From assembly GCF_009363615.1 (NCBI RefSeq), contig NZ_CP045385.1, positions 1-64,000 of the forward strand: a stretch of 64,000 nucleotides of DNA, given 5' to 3'. Numbering within the stretch: position 1 is the first letter of the stretch; each line of letters starts with the position of its first letter. Below are positions 48,501 through 55,180 of the stretch, one piece after another. The translations under genes and the position numbers were made by a program. Origin of the DNA: Ruegeria sp. THAF33 (GTDB lineage: Bacteria; Pseudomonadota; Alphaproteobacteria; Rhodobacterales; Rhodobacteraceae). The notes beneath the pieces were generated by a model that ran no database searches, was not told the origin of the DNA, and saw only the letters and a list, made by a program, of their open reading frames with translations.

Positions 48501-49530
48501 CTGGCACACCATCAAGACTGGCCTCCAACCGCCGCAAATCAGATGTTGGGACCGGGTCATTCGTTATTGGCCGCGTGACACTTGTCGAAGGCAGAGCCCA
48601 ACCCATTTGCAACGTCGAAAATCGCAAATCAGAGTGACCGGCAGCAAGGGGAGCTGTCCCAAGCTTCCGCTCCTCAAGGGACCAATCGCCATCGGCCCAG
48701 AGGCCAACTTGCAAGGACGCACGTGACGACACTAGCCTGTTGAATACGCGGCGCATCGTTCCGTTGATGCGCGTCCTACTGACATCTTGAATCAGATTCA
48801 CGCTGCGGCGTGCAAAAGACCGCAGGTCCACGAAACCGCCGGATGTTAACGCATTCAAGCCAAACTGGCTTCCGGTTCGCCCCGTTGACCAGAAGTCTGT
48901 CAGGGCACGAACGCGCCAGCACAGTCGACCGCCGATACGTTGTCGTTTGAATCTGAACTGCACAAACCGATTAAAATCACGCGCAAACCTGACGTTCCTG
49001 ACACTGAGAAGATGCTCCCGGCCATCATCTATGCTATCTGCAGAAACGGCATCGAGTTGAAAAAAGGCTTCCGGACCATATCGAAAGGAATCAAGCTCCC
49101 ACAGAAACTCTCTCTCTCTCGACGCGGCAAACTCATTCAGGAACCTTTGCTTTTCGTGGCGTAGTTTGACGGCCTCATCCTTGGTTGCCGTCTTTAGAAG
49201 CTCATCTTTGGCATCCGATTGTCGTTTGGCTTCGAGATTGCCAAGTTCGGCATAGACACGGACAAAACGCCGGTCATCAGATCGCTCAAAGAATAGTCCG
49301 ATGTCATCAAGAGCATCGCCTCTCGTAGCCAAAGCCGGGGCAGCAGTTATCGCGAGGCTAGAACCCAGAAACGTACGGCGGGAAATTTTGCACCAGTTGG
49401 TCCAGGATGCAATCTGACCTTCTTCAACAAATTCTTCATTATTCAGCAACTCGTCCTTCAACAATTCCTCCACAAAAAAACATTGTTTAAACGTCCAAGT
49501 ACAATTAAAGAAACTCGAAAAAGCGTTCAA
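39595..49530 (-). CDS. Giant Tat-exported protein of unknown family (3311 aa)
   Basis: One uninterrupted frame of 3311 codons. Near the N-terminus S50-R-R-T-F-L-G, the hydrophobic LGSSLAITAAPALA and a likely cleavage at about residue 68 form a twin-arginine signal, implying export of a folded protein. The TTG at 49530 gives an overly long n-region; TTG at 49461 (behind GGAGGA) or 49449 may be the true start. The first 1600 or so residues are mixed beta; the middle (about 1750-2750) is helical and Glu/Lys-rich with coiled-coil character. The last 450 or so are Gly/Phe-rich amphipathic strands (for example FGGAGAFAFGPLTGQGRIMAG) resembling a beta-barrel or beta-helix. No known domain was recognised. 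It is followed directly by the 1899-aa gene. Confidence 0.92.
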   Translation of the reverse strand: MNAFSSFFNCTWTFKQCFFVEELLKDELLNNEEFVEEGQIASWTNWCKISRRTFLGSSLAITAAPALATRGDALDDIGLFFERSDDRRFVRVYAELGNLEAKRQSDAKDELLKTATKDEAVKLRHEKQRFLNEFAASREREFLWELDSFRYGPEAFFQLDAVSADSIDDGREHLLSVRNVRFARDFNRFVQFRFKRQRIGGRLCWRVRALTDFWSTGRTGSQFGLNALTSGGFVDLRSFARRSVNLIQDVSRTRINGTMRRVFNRLVSSRASLQVGLWADGDWSLEERKLGTAPLAAGHSDLRFSTLQMGWALPSTSVTRPITNDPVPTSDLRRLEASLDGVPGGAVVALGNFSEPERKVGETRKLTFGSGALPKIGLTYQIDPKNQIDPKSRDASQPYDEIVLRADERDGETVQSRMPREATLYVLGDWTTDLSVGVDAVGPLPGLSGALRRISRLRSSDRPTRDPFLFRNDITFGATHSARRARRLETPLGSLIVDTPPASDAPSEGPAYGSIFRDRAGLPVRYSMFATGSGTTSSVTLEWAEIALELIEAGFALKDAQYSRLTFEHAAFQLLYHRSGFSEPISGSYYVLDRGATADGAWCRIDLSLAKLKAARAWDLLNLNFRFAGLALEFVADAHEIVGLTNECMVIARPGENARSPDILDNRPTLVVEFPPQHLLEQAFFHPKDPDPPDVAREDPVSEAEKEAELLQLVPDGDAWDWSVYTPACSSLDGCKEIDPFVTDDVLLALSRLRIDKRISFRKEVLKRKIAKDKHGEMEVFADRFRTTAQAFNDGATVDLGFKTVLTKRQMPEDQLTYIGDLAMDPQASAIAREVARTIKNADVNAALQKLLHEARVAANRILSFQKTRETQAFSTDFDAAMALERQIASAVPRYALVRELWREEAIKELEQTATLPLETQNIEFALDFSFVDLSVKPTPSAVPSRAWAKDISGHLLNADATLIGRIAARLAGSVSPGGLAEARVSEPSRLAFKITCRDSVAVERVTHSRLDQPVDEENQLGKSRMDFSLSALTNWASMELAVTRRAATVWKPGTGGRLDPRSDRTEDLSAGAKLDALGFRVNVNSLDRLEDVRGVMRSPQALETSIELPARLILSPSDRAVFLSRKSVFNSVYSDIPVSADKISRVDPNCDLRPLFSARLFTGGIDPGIRAVASPDFRASFLWTGAADDAGRNLDVSYARLPGYGPPPAGNIAPWMLTRAETHAEGIGPRHLMERARAINPDEFKELEIDPKKTTKIEPGDYASDETYCAAVLAAAADEKPAVLPDIVRRMCVRLGLTVDHEKRILKRARAFRAALSANDRHQLVVLSSAFGLPVTGRRKSTGELVANSGQSEPDPRHVLGDLLPGSAIYIPPTLNVTELALTSLGGSVRADTSFVPPASARRLDGGALFDALTVEKWTQWTVLGRDVSTEVVYKGFLFPLGHRAALVKVTERTFYRDRLQPEQIRAYLRQRMFVRCTKPEKVYPAVGQANDGRAFPADQVTLLTTVTPDIADPYEGGGRVDIGRRPGLAFWPSLTALPGTEVRFEMNIGGQFTDLPLIFVDNTAANDEAALEILVQRYNEIETPDTSDGATRSAAIDPIKHMRTLRFGGAKMRYAPELESGSASIETSTWTLMAEGRERSVPRERRGAGADADIRNVEFRNTSFRFTPVLQGVDQPPFYPAVDTCHIRLRQNERLTGRVPDTPVIASFDGRYIKNGLPLYRQGEEGAESSEALVAIAEAAKEIGNGMQLFLRVLTPQAQSMGDKGDNSGAVFRPDGHIVALSRSKGAVTNFDGDENDWVVIPTPTPGADNVSVQRPSLAAEYNVPPKAEIAAKPVAAVPAVPEANQNPEDDVTEALRKARELYENLFSSDAKILGLVSIKDLFKFITEEFLEDPATGAPELAEMIQYGAGQVAGAAADAEEAAQNAQEFVKDKVLRPLKGALDTVQEHWAGLDTGLSQLQSASGTLIPSVTLQEVFPELWRGLQSLRAAINKAIGTEDPLEFTFACSEVYEAGQRFLNAIRVTAANPVQKFADTLISRVDLISGANLDISKVISDGVAEILGPFDPSNLPQELAQLIVGPGGTNDPYPWFAIPFPDSISGVDDAILQRIRQALMLRKRTVEDAVREFVENVLVKLLPPAAPPTPKKIEDVFKEEFAILAKKLGEALKRRIDAAIVVAKAEFAGTLPDDLARQLASLKAMYGLQDQGRSFLARLFIAADLPPAMTEMWRTEFERLKNAYTTAQALKKTIEDEPERLDVVAKRLIAFIEVFTGRLDFNVEEYCTFTGWTTLLDKIGKSLDLTKLAYCRIEELTLDPEVDNLCVYESGQISIMPPAGGDPDLCKTIHEAHGKIAEILEKLEDVDITDIAEKVNDKAENFVPSGKQEVADCVNGFIDFANVLKRELTKIRDAAGEAFCDLHNDALAVHALDASVQQALGQLGDFCKIGVLLKENKLAPATRQIDSFMKGRQELLKSLVVHFKSIVDAIGNVLKEDHIDKVLALAGIVQGLNVLIQLDKDDGGNRVETIVNEFKDLSEAFEEIAGDAATRLVGLIKPIVAQLAKTAAEVETALNGAIAEIEALRPPPNDNGQEAVIKRQLLAETIDKIDLTKLKGDAEDSREALEALSMELDKYPNGKTGFEAVNELQKIFEDIATNLAQPAERTALPAAAREEVVDAATQWINDQADEFIRLEEEGIEAAVKSLASIGEDILGYAVGEIYARADDFARASIGGVLPNSITANSLGLDPSDPLPERLTPAADMPNLGSVLGTDPGAEEQPRGLVHEVYVGLVALRQIILDAIKDEHGLLQDLSNKLQPQVVVGGTSTDRLTWATNGLATAFEPTAKPISDPANREFLRAFIQGWVDGEAAPVAIFTGLAEVLGQLLKGQLLDEIALDVVRDQIEEHILELVPSKIEMSYGFGTELSENMKKATAGIFEPRNKSKFRVDATIVIDFSNTISGVSDGIGNGGPQFAPPSVSAKAEGSLGPFDINLVGDFKAVKLIFAGARFITEDGRDPVFKVDFVDFEIGEELEFVQQLASYFTLSSDSGFFIEPTISPLGLKAGYALPSTTISIGTASFFNVAITASARLPFDGADARFGASLSRRRSPFTVSIAPYGGSGFFAIEANTKGIVGFEASFEFGGAGAFAFGPLTGQGRIMAGIYVRQTSLPDVGKVTEISGTFFAGGSANIWIFSFSSSLYVRLGMVNGDMSGEAVFTFSFSMGIKDFEFSVQVWKKEGKGFQPTQQASLHPSLRTLRRALHDGVQLASLQSENEFVEVVTVRDPVIRVKVDPPNGNWRDHRKYYDMTMVCEDLF

Positions 49531-50117
49531 AAATCTGATGGAGATTTCAACGGACCTGTAATGGATCTGTATTATGCGCGAACAAACGCACCATAAAGAA
49601 GTCTCTGTAGGCGGCCCCCTTTCTCACCCCTCAGATTTCACCTTTGCGGTTACTAAAGGATCGCGTGAACATATCTGACGGTACGAAGTATGAACTCCTT
49701 TCGTCAATATTTTTGTTGGAGGTTTTACAAGGTGGTGGCCCCTAAGTAGCTGAATTAATATGATAAATTCCCCTCCTTTTAGTTTTTCTTAACCAAATAG
49801 AGACGATGAAAATCGAATCACATGCCTACAGCACACCAGAGCCAGCTCAGCGCGGTATAGGCGCGCGCTGCACGTTTTAGAAAGACTGACCAGGACTACA
49901 TCCTGCTTCGCACCATAAATCTAATAGGGTTGTTTGTAGCCGTCTTGCCATTCCTTAAGGAGACCGACGGTCTTGCCTTTTCCGACCTCTAAAATTCGGT
50001 CGTTTGCACGGGCCTCATCTTCTCTTTTTTCCGCCGTGCTACTTCCCAAGTGGGGGTCAATTGCGGTACGGGTCGAAATGAAACTTTAAAGATTTTCGGC
50101 TAAGGCAACGTTCGTCC
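49531..50117. other. Non-coding stretch upstream of the giant genes
   Basis: About 590 bp with no convincing gene on either strand. It must contain the promoter of the minus-strand giant operon unless that is read through from upstream. I see no clear inverted repeat or operator. Confidence 0.45.
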
Positions 50118-50369
50118 TTACCACGTGGATTCAACGAAAGAGCCCAAGTTACTGGATGCTGCGCTGTCCACCAATGTCGGCTCCTCGGACTGCGGAAAAA
50201 TATGTAACAAAATCAAACCGAGTTTCGCCAAGGTTTGTGCCATAAGATTTTCAATGCTTGCCGGCGCATCTCCGCCAGCGACAAAAACGACCGTTCTTGG
50301 CAAATAGGTTTTGGCTAGAGTTTTTTTGACCTCCGATACCGGCGCTCGAAACAAGGTAATTTCCGTCAA
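50118..50369 (-). CDS. Small hypothetical protein
   Basis: An 83-aa frame from a TTG start: TEITLFRAPVSEVKKTLAKT, then PRTVVFVAGGDAPASIENLM and QTLAKLGLILLHIFPQSEEP. Composition looks coding-like, and it continues the minus-strand series downstream of the phospholipase-like gene. The start codon and ribosome binding site are weak. No family recognised. Confidence 0.45.
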   Translation of the reverse strand: MTEITLFRAPVSEVKKTLAKTYLPRTVVFVAGGDAPASIENLMAQTLAKLGLILLHIFPQSEEPTLVDSAASSNLGSFVESTW

Positions 50370-50438
50370 GACCCATGACCGAAGAGCCGTCGAAGTGGAA
50401 CATTGACCTCGCCGCGACCTACACCCGGACGCTTACAA

Positions 50439-50969
50439 TTAATTGACTCGTAGGTGAGCCTCAGTAACGCGTGGATCTCTAGAAAAATCCCAATCCTTAG
50501 GGTCAGGGGGTTTTGACCATATGGTGGCTAAACGGCCGCGAAAGTAGATGTTCCAAAGCCTAAAAGGATGGTGAAATTCCGGCACTTTCAATTCGAAACG
50601 ATGTTTTCTACCGGGTTCGATAGCATCTGCGTGTCCCAAATCATCCAATGGGTCTCCTGTCGCCTCTCCCGAATGAATGCCATTGATGAATCCATCTTCT
50701 GGCCCGTGAACTTCCCACGTGCAAAAAATGAATTGATACTCTAAGACAGTCAGATCACTCGCAAGTGTGCCGATATTCGACGCCTCAACAACCAATTTTT
50801 CTGTAGTGAATTCTACTAAGCATTTCGGTTGCCTTGATTTGAACTCCGGCTTTTGACTGCGGTCAACGGTAGAACCTATATCGCCCTCGTAAAGCTCAAA
50901 AATCACGAAAGCATCCTGCGGGTTCTCATTATCATCAAGGATGATGTCTTGTGCATCAATGTCGTTCAT
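50439..50969 (-). CDS. Hypothetical protein next to phospholipase C-like gene
   Basis: A 176-aa cytoplasmic-looking protein starting MNDIDAQDIILDDNENPQDA, with AGGGGA upstream and 10 bp after the stop of the phospholipase-like gene. Segments such as DAFVIFELYEGDIGS, LVEFTTEKLVVEASNIGTL and RHRFELKVPEFHHPFRLWNI suggest a beta-sandwich. No family recognised. Tight spacing implies a partner or immunity-like role, which is speculation. Confidence 0.7.
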   Translation of the reverse strand: MNDIDAQDIILDDNENPQDAFVIFELYEGDIGSTVDRSQKPEFKSRQPKCLVEFTTEKLVVEASNIGTLASDLTVLEYQFIFCTWEVHGPEDGFINGIHSGEATGDPLDDLGHADAIEPGRKHRFELKVPEFHHPFRLWNIYFRGRLATIWSKPPDPKDWDFSRDPRVTEAHLRVN

Positions 50970-50979
50970 CGACGTTCCC

Positions 50980-52791
50980 CTAAAACTGGTAAGTGCTGCC
51001 AGGAGGCAATTCGTCCCAAGGGCGGAACCCAATACCACGATCTCCATCCAGATCGAAATTATAAACCGGGAGAGAGCCCTCCAATAAGGCAATCGAGAAG
51101 TCTACCGCGTTTCCGAATCCATTAGTCTCAGTCAGTTGCGATTCCAGACTCACAGTGTCTTGCGGGGTAGGAGCCTGTCCCATTTCGTGAAGCAAGGCTT
51201 CAGCTTCGGGGTTCATCACATTCGAGGTGTCCACCATCCAATCTGGGCGCAGTTTTTGGTTTAACGGAACTATTGGAACTGTGGCGGGCCGCTCGACCGA
51301 AGCGAGAATGTCTGGTGGTACAAGCCAGTACATAAGGGGCTTCGGATTCGGCAGCGTTCGCCTGGGATATGTATTTGCCTCAAAGTTGTCCGAGGTTGTG
51401 ATCATGTCATCAAGGAAGCCGAAGGAGGAGAAATCATCCTTACTCAAGTAGCCCCACCCAACTAAACACAGCATCGTGCGAATAGCGCTTACAATGAAAT
51501 GTAGAGCAGAGTTGATCAAGTATAACGCCCATCTGGGAGCTTGAGCTACGATTCTGGTGATTGCCGCGACTGGCAAAGTTGCAATCATCACCAGCAGGAC
51601 AGCACCTTTGGAGAGCCACGAAAACAGTGACTTAAGAAAGTCAGAAATACTCCCATTCCACTTCGGTGGTGGCCCCGGGTTATTGGCTTTGAGAATATCC
51701 TTAATCTCCTTCCAGACCTCTTTGAGGTTATCCGGCGGGGGTGTAGGCTTCTCGATTGTCCCGTTGGTCGACAAGCGGAGATAGCGCTTTAGAAACTCAT
51801 ATGCGAATAGGAACTCGTCCTTTTCAGGGTACCCATTCTTAAGCAGAGATGGAACGAACGGTGGCTGGTAAACGTCGCGCATTGAGTTCACAATCAACTC
51901 TGCGATTTCATTTTCCTCTTGTGAGGACACACTGATCAGTGTGTCCAACCGTGCTGCCATAATGTCTCCGCGACCCTGATTGTTCCACAGCCAACTGTCT
52001 GCGACGGTTTCGACGACTAGGTGCCGATAGGCATGATTCCGGAACGGTCCCCCTACGAGTCGGTTGATAAAAGGATGACCCGTCACATCTCCCGCCACAT
52101 GCGTCATATACCCACGAGCATAGGATAGCTGTGCCGTAGTGCTGGCCGTGGACAATAGGTTCGTCGCAAAATCGCCGGTATGTCGATAGTGTAGCAAATC
52201 CATCCACCACCATTCTGAATAATCACCTGGTGTGGTGGGGTGTTTCCAAGCACCGTCATCTGTGAACGGATGCCCAAACATCCGGAACGGAAATCCGAAT
52301 TTATCTGTCGTTTCTATCACCCAAGTTGGATCGGAAAATTTTGGATCAATCACAAATTCGGGTGGAAGACTCCCAATCTCTGAAAAGATTGGATTCTTTA
52401 CGTTTATTGACCCGACGCCCCAAGCAAGTCCAAGCTTTGTGGCCAAGAACATCGCTTCCATGCCGACATTAAATGTATAGCTGAGGTCTTTTCTAAGACC
52501 GCCACTCAACCAATCCACCAAGTCATCGACAGGCTTGGTGAGCTGCTCTTCTATCTCGTTCAGTTTCTCTTTGATGTCCGAAGTCTTCTCGAGTACCGAA
52601 AGCGCGACTTCGAAACCTTTTCGAAGTTCGGGTTTGCTGGTGGAAGGGTCGAACATAAACAGTGTTGTATCTGGACCAATGGCACCAAACCTTAAGGCTT
52701 CAGCATGGAGGTTTGGAAAAAGGTCCGGTCTTCTTTGAGCGGCCAACTCTGCGAAAATGATGTGTGATCCAAACTTCGGCACTTTGCGCAC
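50980..52791 (-). CDS. Zinc-dependent phospholipase C-like protein
   Basis: About 603 aa from a GTG start (VRKVPKFGSHIIFAELAAQR). The first 300 residues carry the spaced His/Asp pattern of the bacterial alpha-toxin/PLC fold: GSHIIFAEL, FGAIGPDTTLFMFDP, LLHYRHTGDF, YMTHVAGDVTGHPFINRLVG and HAYRHLVVETVADSWLW, which would hold a zinc cluster. A hydrophobic stretch (AVLLVMIATLPVAAITRIVA, then LINSALHFIVSAIRTMLCLV) could insert in membranes. No N-terminal signal is seen. It would cleave phospholipid head groups. A G8 tract (minus strand) lies right at the start. Confidence 0.78.
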   Translation of the reverse strand: MRKVPKFGSHIIFAELAAQRRPDLFPNLHAEALRFGAIGPDTTLFMFDPSTSKPELRKGFEVALSVLEKTSDIKEKLNEIEEQLTKPVDDLVDWLSGGLRKDLSYTFNVGMEAMFLATKLGLAWGVGSINVKNPIFSEIGSLPPEFVIDPKFSDPTWVIETTDKFGFPFRMFGHPFTDDGAWKHPTTPGDYSEWWWMDLLHYRHTGDFATNLLSTASTTAQLSYARGYMTHVAGDVTGHPFINRLVGGPFRNHAYRHLVVETVADSWLWNNQGRGDIMAARLDTLISVSSQEENEIAELIVNSMRDVYQPPFVPSLLKNGYPEKDEFLFAYEFLKRYLRLSTNGTIEKPTPPPDNLKEVWKEIKDILKANNPGPPPKWNGSISDFLKSLFSWLSKGAVLLVMIATLPVAAITRIVAQAPRWALYLINSALHFIVSAIRTMLCLVGWGYLSKDDFSSFGFLDDMITTSDNFEANTYPRRTLPNPKPLMYWLVPPDILASVERPATVPIVPLNQKLRPDWMVDTSNVMNPEAEALLHEMGQAPTPQDTVSLESQLTETNGFGNAVDFSIALLEGSLPVYNFDLDGDRGIGFRPWDELPPGSTYQF

Positions 52792-53270
52792 CCCCCCCAA
52801 AAAATCTAGCAGGTGGTAAATGAATACGCAGAGATGAGAACTTTCGTCTTAGGTGAAGTTCATTCCATGAGCCCGAAACTTCTCAAATTCGGTGACCGCT
52901 GCGCAATCTTCCAAGACTAACTCTCACTTCGATCTTCGCGTGAAAGTATAACATTTGTCAAATCTCATGGCGTTTTCTACCGCCTCGTTGTGACGAGCTC
53001 CCCACGCTGAGAGATTGTGCTATACGTAAAATGTAGCCACAACTGGGGCCAAAAACCCAATCGTTTTTGTCACAGGCGAAAGCCACCGTTATTGACACGA
53101 GGCTGTTTCGAACTGTCCCCAGCTACCCTCAGAAGAGCGGTCAATCGCGCAGCCGCAGGGAAAGCCGGCAAGGTCCGCGTCTTTCGAGTTCACGACCCGT
53201 GCGGCGAACGGCAATTGCTGCGCTGCAATCTTTCAACCCAAGCATGCCAAGCTCTCCTATCGGACTGCCG

Positions 53271-53411
53271 TTCGCACGTAATCTGGGTTCGGGCCGATGA
53301 TTGCAGGCTGGTTGCAAACAATGTGGGTTCATTCGCAGATAATCCGGGTTTGCCCCCTTCGATAGATGCAAATAATTCGGGCCGAAAATCACGATGATTG
53401 CAGGTCGAGCC
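53271..53411. repeat. Degenerate direct repeats
   Basis: Imperfect repeats with the core GCAnnTAATYYGGG: TTCGCACGTAATCTGGGTT (53271-53289), TTCGCAGATAATCCGGGTT (53332-53350) and a weaker GATGCAAATAATTCGGGCC near 53365. GATGATTGCAGG also occurs twice (near 53296 and 53394). They could be recombinase or protein-binding sites, or the end of a decayed element. The rest of the gap 52792-53451 shows no gene. Confidence 0.5.
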
Positions 53412-53451
53412 AATTATGTTCGCAGGTCGTTACACTTAGCCCCGGCATTGG

Positions 53452-53937
53452 TTACGGCCTACGGTTTGCGGCCTTCCTAAGCGCGCTTGTCACATCTTCA
53501 ACATCGGAGTGTTTCCAGATGTCATCACGCAAAAAGAACCGATAACCTTTCTTGTCATCGGGTTTACCAATTTCCTCGACGACGCTGACCGGCGCCATTG
53601 CCGCGCGGATCACTCGATACTGCTCATCGAACAGCACACCGGCCAGAACGTCGAAGTCATTCAGAGATTTGATGGCGGATAGTTCGCGGGACGTGTTGCG
53701 CTGGTAGATCCGTCGAGACTTGATCTGATATCGGATTCCTGTCGCGTCTGTCGCATCGTATCCCTTTTCCGAGTTGGGAGCTAACTTCCAACCAAACGCT
53801 TCCCGAAACAGAAACTCTGCCCAATCTCCAGCGGGGTTGTTTCCAGTCCTCAATATGCCCTGCCTGCGCAATTCGGCCAGGATGTCAGCGTACAGTGAAA
53901 GAAGTTCAGACGGTGGGTTGTCGGTCAGATCATTCAT
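53452..53937 (-). CDS. PD-(D/E)xK nuclease-like hypothetical protein
   Basis: A 161-aa protein. GDWAEFLFREAFGWKL, then KGYDATDATGIRYQIKSRRIYQ gives an E-(n)-D-(n)-QxK arrangement like that of PD-(D/E)xK nucleases, with Asp in GYDATD and Lys in QIKSRR. The remainder (NDFDVLAGVLFDEQYRVIRA) fits the same fold. A DNA-binding or cleaving role in plasmid defence or maintenance is possible. It is divergent from structured element A. Confidence 0.7.
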   Translation of the reverse strand: MNDLTDNPPSELLSLYADILAELRRQGILRTGNNPAGDWAEFLFREAFGWKLAPNSEKGYDATDATGIRYQIKSRRIYQRNTSRELSAIKSLNDFDVLAGVLFDEQYRVIRAAMAPVSVVEEIGKPDDKKGYRFFLRDDIWKHSDVEDVTSALRKAANRRP

Positions 53938-53977
53938 TACAGTGTTATGTCGGGATAGCCGTTAAATGGCCATACGG

Positions 53978-54711
53978 GCAAATCCCGCGCCTTTGGGCGC
54001 GTGACCGCGTGCTAGTCGGACGCCGGCACACCGGCCTCCGACCCGAACCAATCACGACCTTTCTCCCTTCGGCCCAGGTGGCGGTGAATCTGTCTCGTCC
54101 CGAGCCAGCTTAACCGCGGCCAAATGGTCGCCAGGACATGCTTGTTTCGGCCCATAGGGTTACGCCCGCTTTTGCAAGAGGTCTTGGAGATCCGCGCGAG
54201 GCGCGCGGCTCGCATTGATTATTGGACAGGGCAGGGGATCGACGCGCTAAAGCGCGCTCACCCCAGCCCTGGCATTATCCAATAGTGGGGCTGCTGTGAC
54301 CGGCAAGCCGGTCCCATCATCCCGATCGCATTCAGTTCAGTTGCATCTAACTCCGCTGCCTCTCGCCTCCGGCTCGAACGCGGTGTCAGAGCCCCTTCAA
54401 TTTGATGTTCTGAATGCGCTCTAATCCGCCCGCATCCTGCGTCGGGCCGGTCAAGGGGCAAGCGCCGCGCGTTGCGCGTCGTCTCCACGTCAAAAAACCC
54501 GGTTCCTCCCACGCGCAAGCGCGCGGTTCCCTCCCATTTTTTTGCCACTCCGACCCCGTGACAGTCCCGCCCCAGGCCACAGGCTGGGCTTTGCCCACCC
54601 TGTTCTGCCAGCCGAAAGATGTGGCCCATCTTTCAGCTAACAAAACAAAGAGGTCGCGCCCATTAGCGGATAGCCGGGGAACACTGGCAACCGCATCGCC
54701 ACGAAGGAAAG
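53978..54711 (+). ncRNA. Large structured RNA candidate, copy A
   Basis: About 734 nt of non-coding sequence dense in hairpins, homologous to 59839-60470. Stems include CGCGCC/GGCGCG near 53986, GTCGGA-c-GCCGG with its partner (54015-54042), CCGCGCG/CGCGCGG (54192-54208), a 65-nt compound hairpin closed by TATTGGA/TCCAATA (54220-54284), GACCGGC/GCCGGTC (near 54298), ACAGG-c-TGGGC/GCCCA-c-CCTGT (54579-54603) and GAAAGATG/CATCTTTC (54614-54634). A 99-nt insert (54328-54426) forms an extra stem CGCATTCAG/CTGAATGCG absent from the other copy. C-rich TTCCTCCC (54503-54510) is unpaired. It ends just before the 73-aa gene at 54719. G-U pairs favour the plus strand. Confidence 0.65.
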
Positions 54712-54718
54712 AGTTATT

Positions 54719-54940
54719 ATGACTGAATATCGTCTTGGATCATCGGAAATGGTTCATACACCCGGCCTAATTGCATGGGCCATCAACGGGTATCACTTCG
54801 CAGATGATCGTCCGGTTCTGCTGAACAGCATGTGCCAGAGCTTCCCCACAGTTCCCAACACCGCCATCGAACAGCTTTTGTCCAAGGCCGTGCCTTACAC
54901 GGTTGAGGATAAAACGGTCGTTTTCAGCGTGGACGAATAG
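54719..54940 (+). CDS. Small plasmid protein of unknown function
   Basis: A 73-aa protein (MTEYRLGSSEMVHTPGLIAW, then NTAIEQLLSKAVPYTVEDKT). GGAAAGAG lies just upstream. It follows structured element A directly. No family recognised; not related to the DUF932 protein that follows copy C. Confidence 0.65.
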   Translation: MTEYRLGSSEMVHTPGLIAWAINGYHFADDRPVLLNSMCQSFPTVPNTAIEQLLSKAVPYTVEDKTVVFSVDE

Positions 54941-54993
54941 TCCGGTTCTGAAACGGCCAATGTGCAACCTGCGCACGGAAGGAGGTGAAATCC

Positions 54994-55107
54994 ATGAGTA
55001 AAGAAACTCTGCAACAGCGTCGGAAAGAAGCCGATGAATTGCTCAAGAAGGGCGGTCTATCCGCAAAAATCGCCCGCGCCTTCTTGAAAACTCAAGCAAC
55101 CGCCTAA
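54994..55107 (+). CDS. Very small basic protein
   Basis: A 37-aa frame (MSKETLQQRRKEADELLKKG, then GLSAKIARAFLKTQATA) with a near-perfect Shine-Dalgarno GGAGGTG 6-7 bp upstream. Helical and rich in Lys and Arg. A hairpin with a GCAA loop follows at 55119. It lies between the 73-aa gene and the ParB-like gene. Confidence 0.7.
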   Translation: MSKETLQQRRKEADELLKKGGLSAKIARAFLKTQATA

Positions 55108-55118
55108 GCGGCCTCGCT

Positions 55119-55136
55119 CTACCCCGCAAGGGGTAG
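55119..55136 (+). terminator. GNRA-loop hairpin
   Basis: CTACCCC (55119-55125) and GGGGTAG (55130-55136) around the tetraloop GCAA. No U-tract follows, so it may be a weak terminator or an RNA processing or stability element between two genes. Confidence 0.5.
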
Positions 55137-55180
55137 GGCACCAATAACAAAAACTTAGCTTTGAGACAAGGACTTGCCCA

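Noticed and set aside
53271..53411. CRISPR-like repeats
   Set aside because: Only three imperfect units with unequal spacing and no cas genes.
54012..54643. Short frames on both strands in elements A and C, some shared between the copies
   Set aside because: They are kept in both copies only because the DNA is similar. Base changes fall in loops and paired positions rather than at third codon positions, and no ribosome binding sites precede them.
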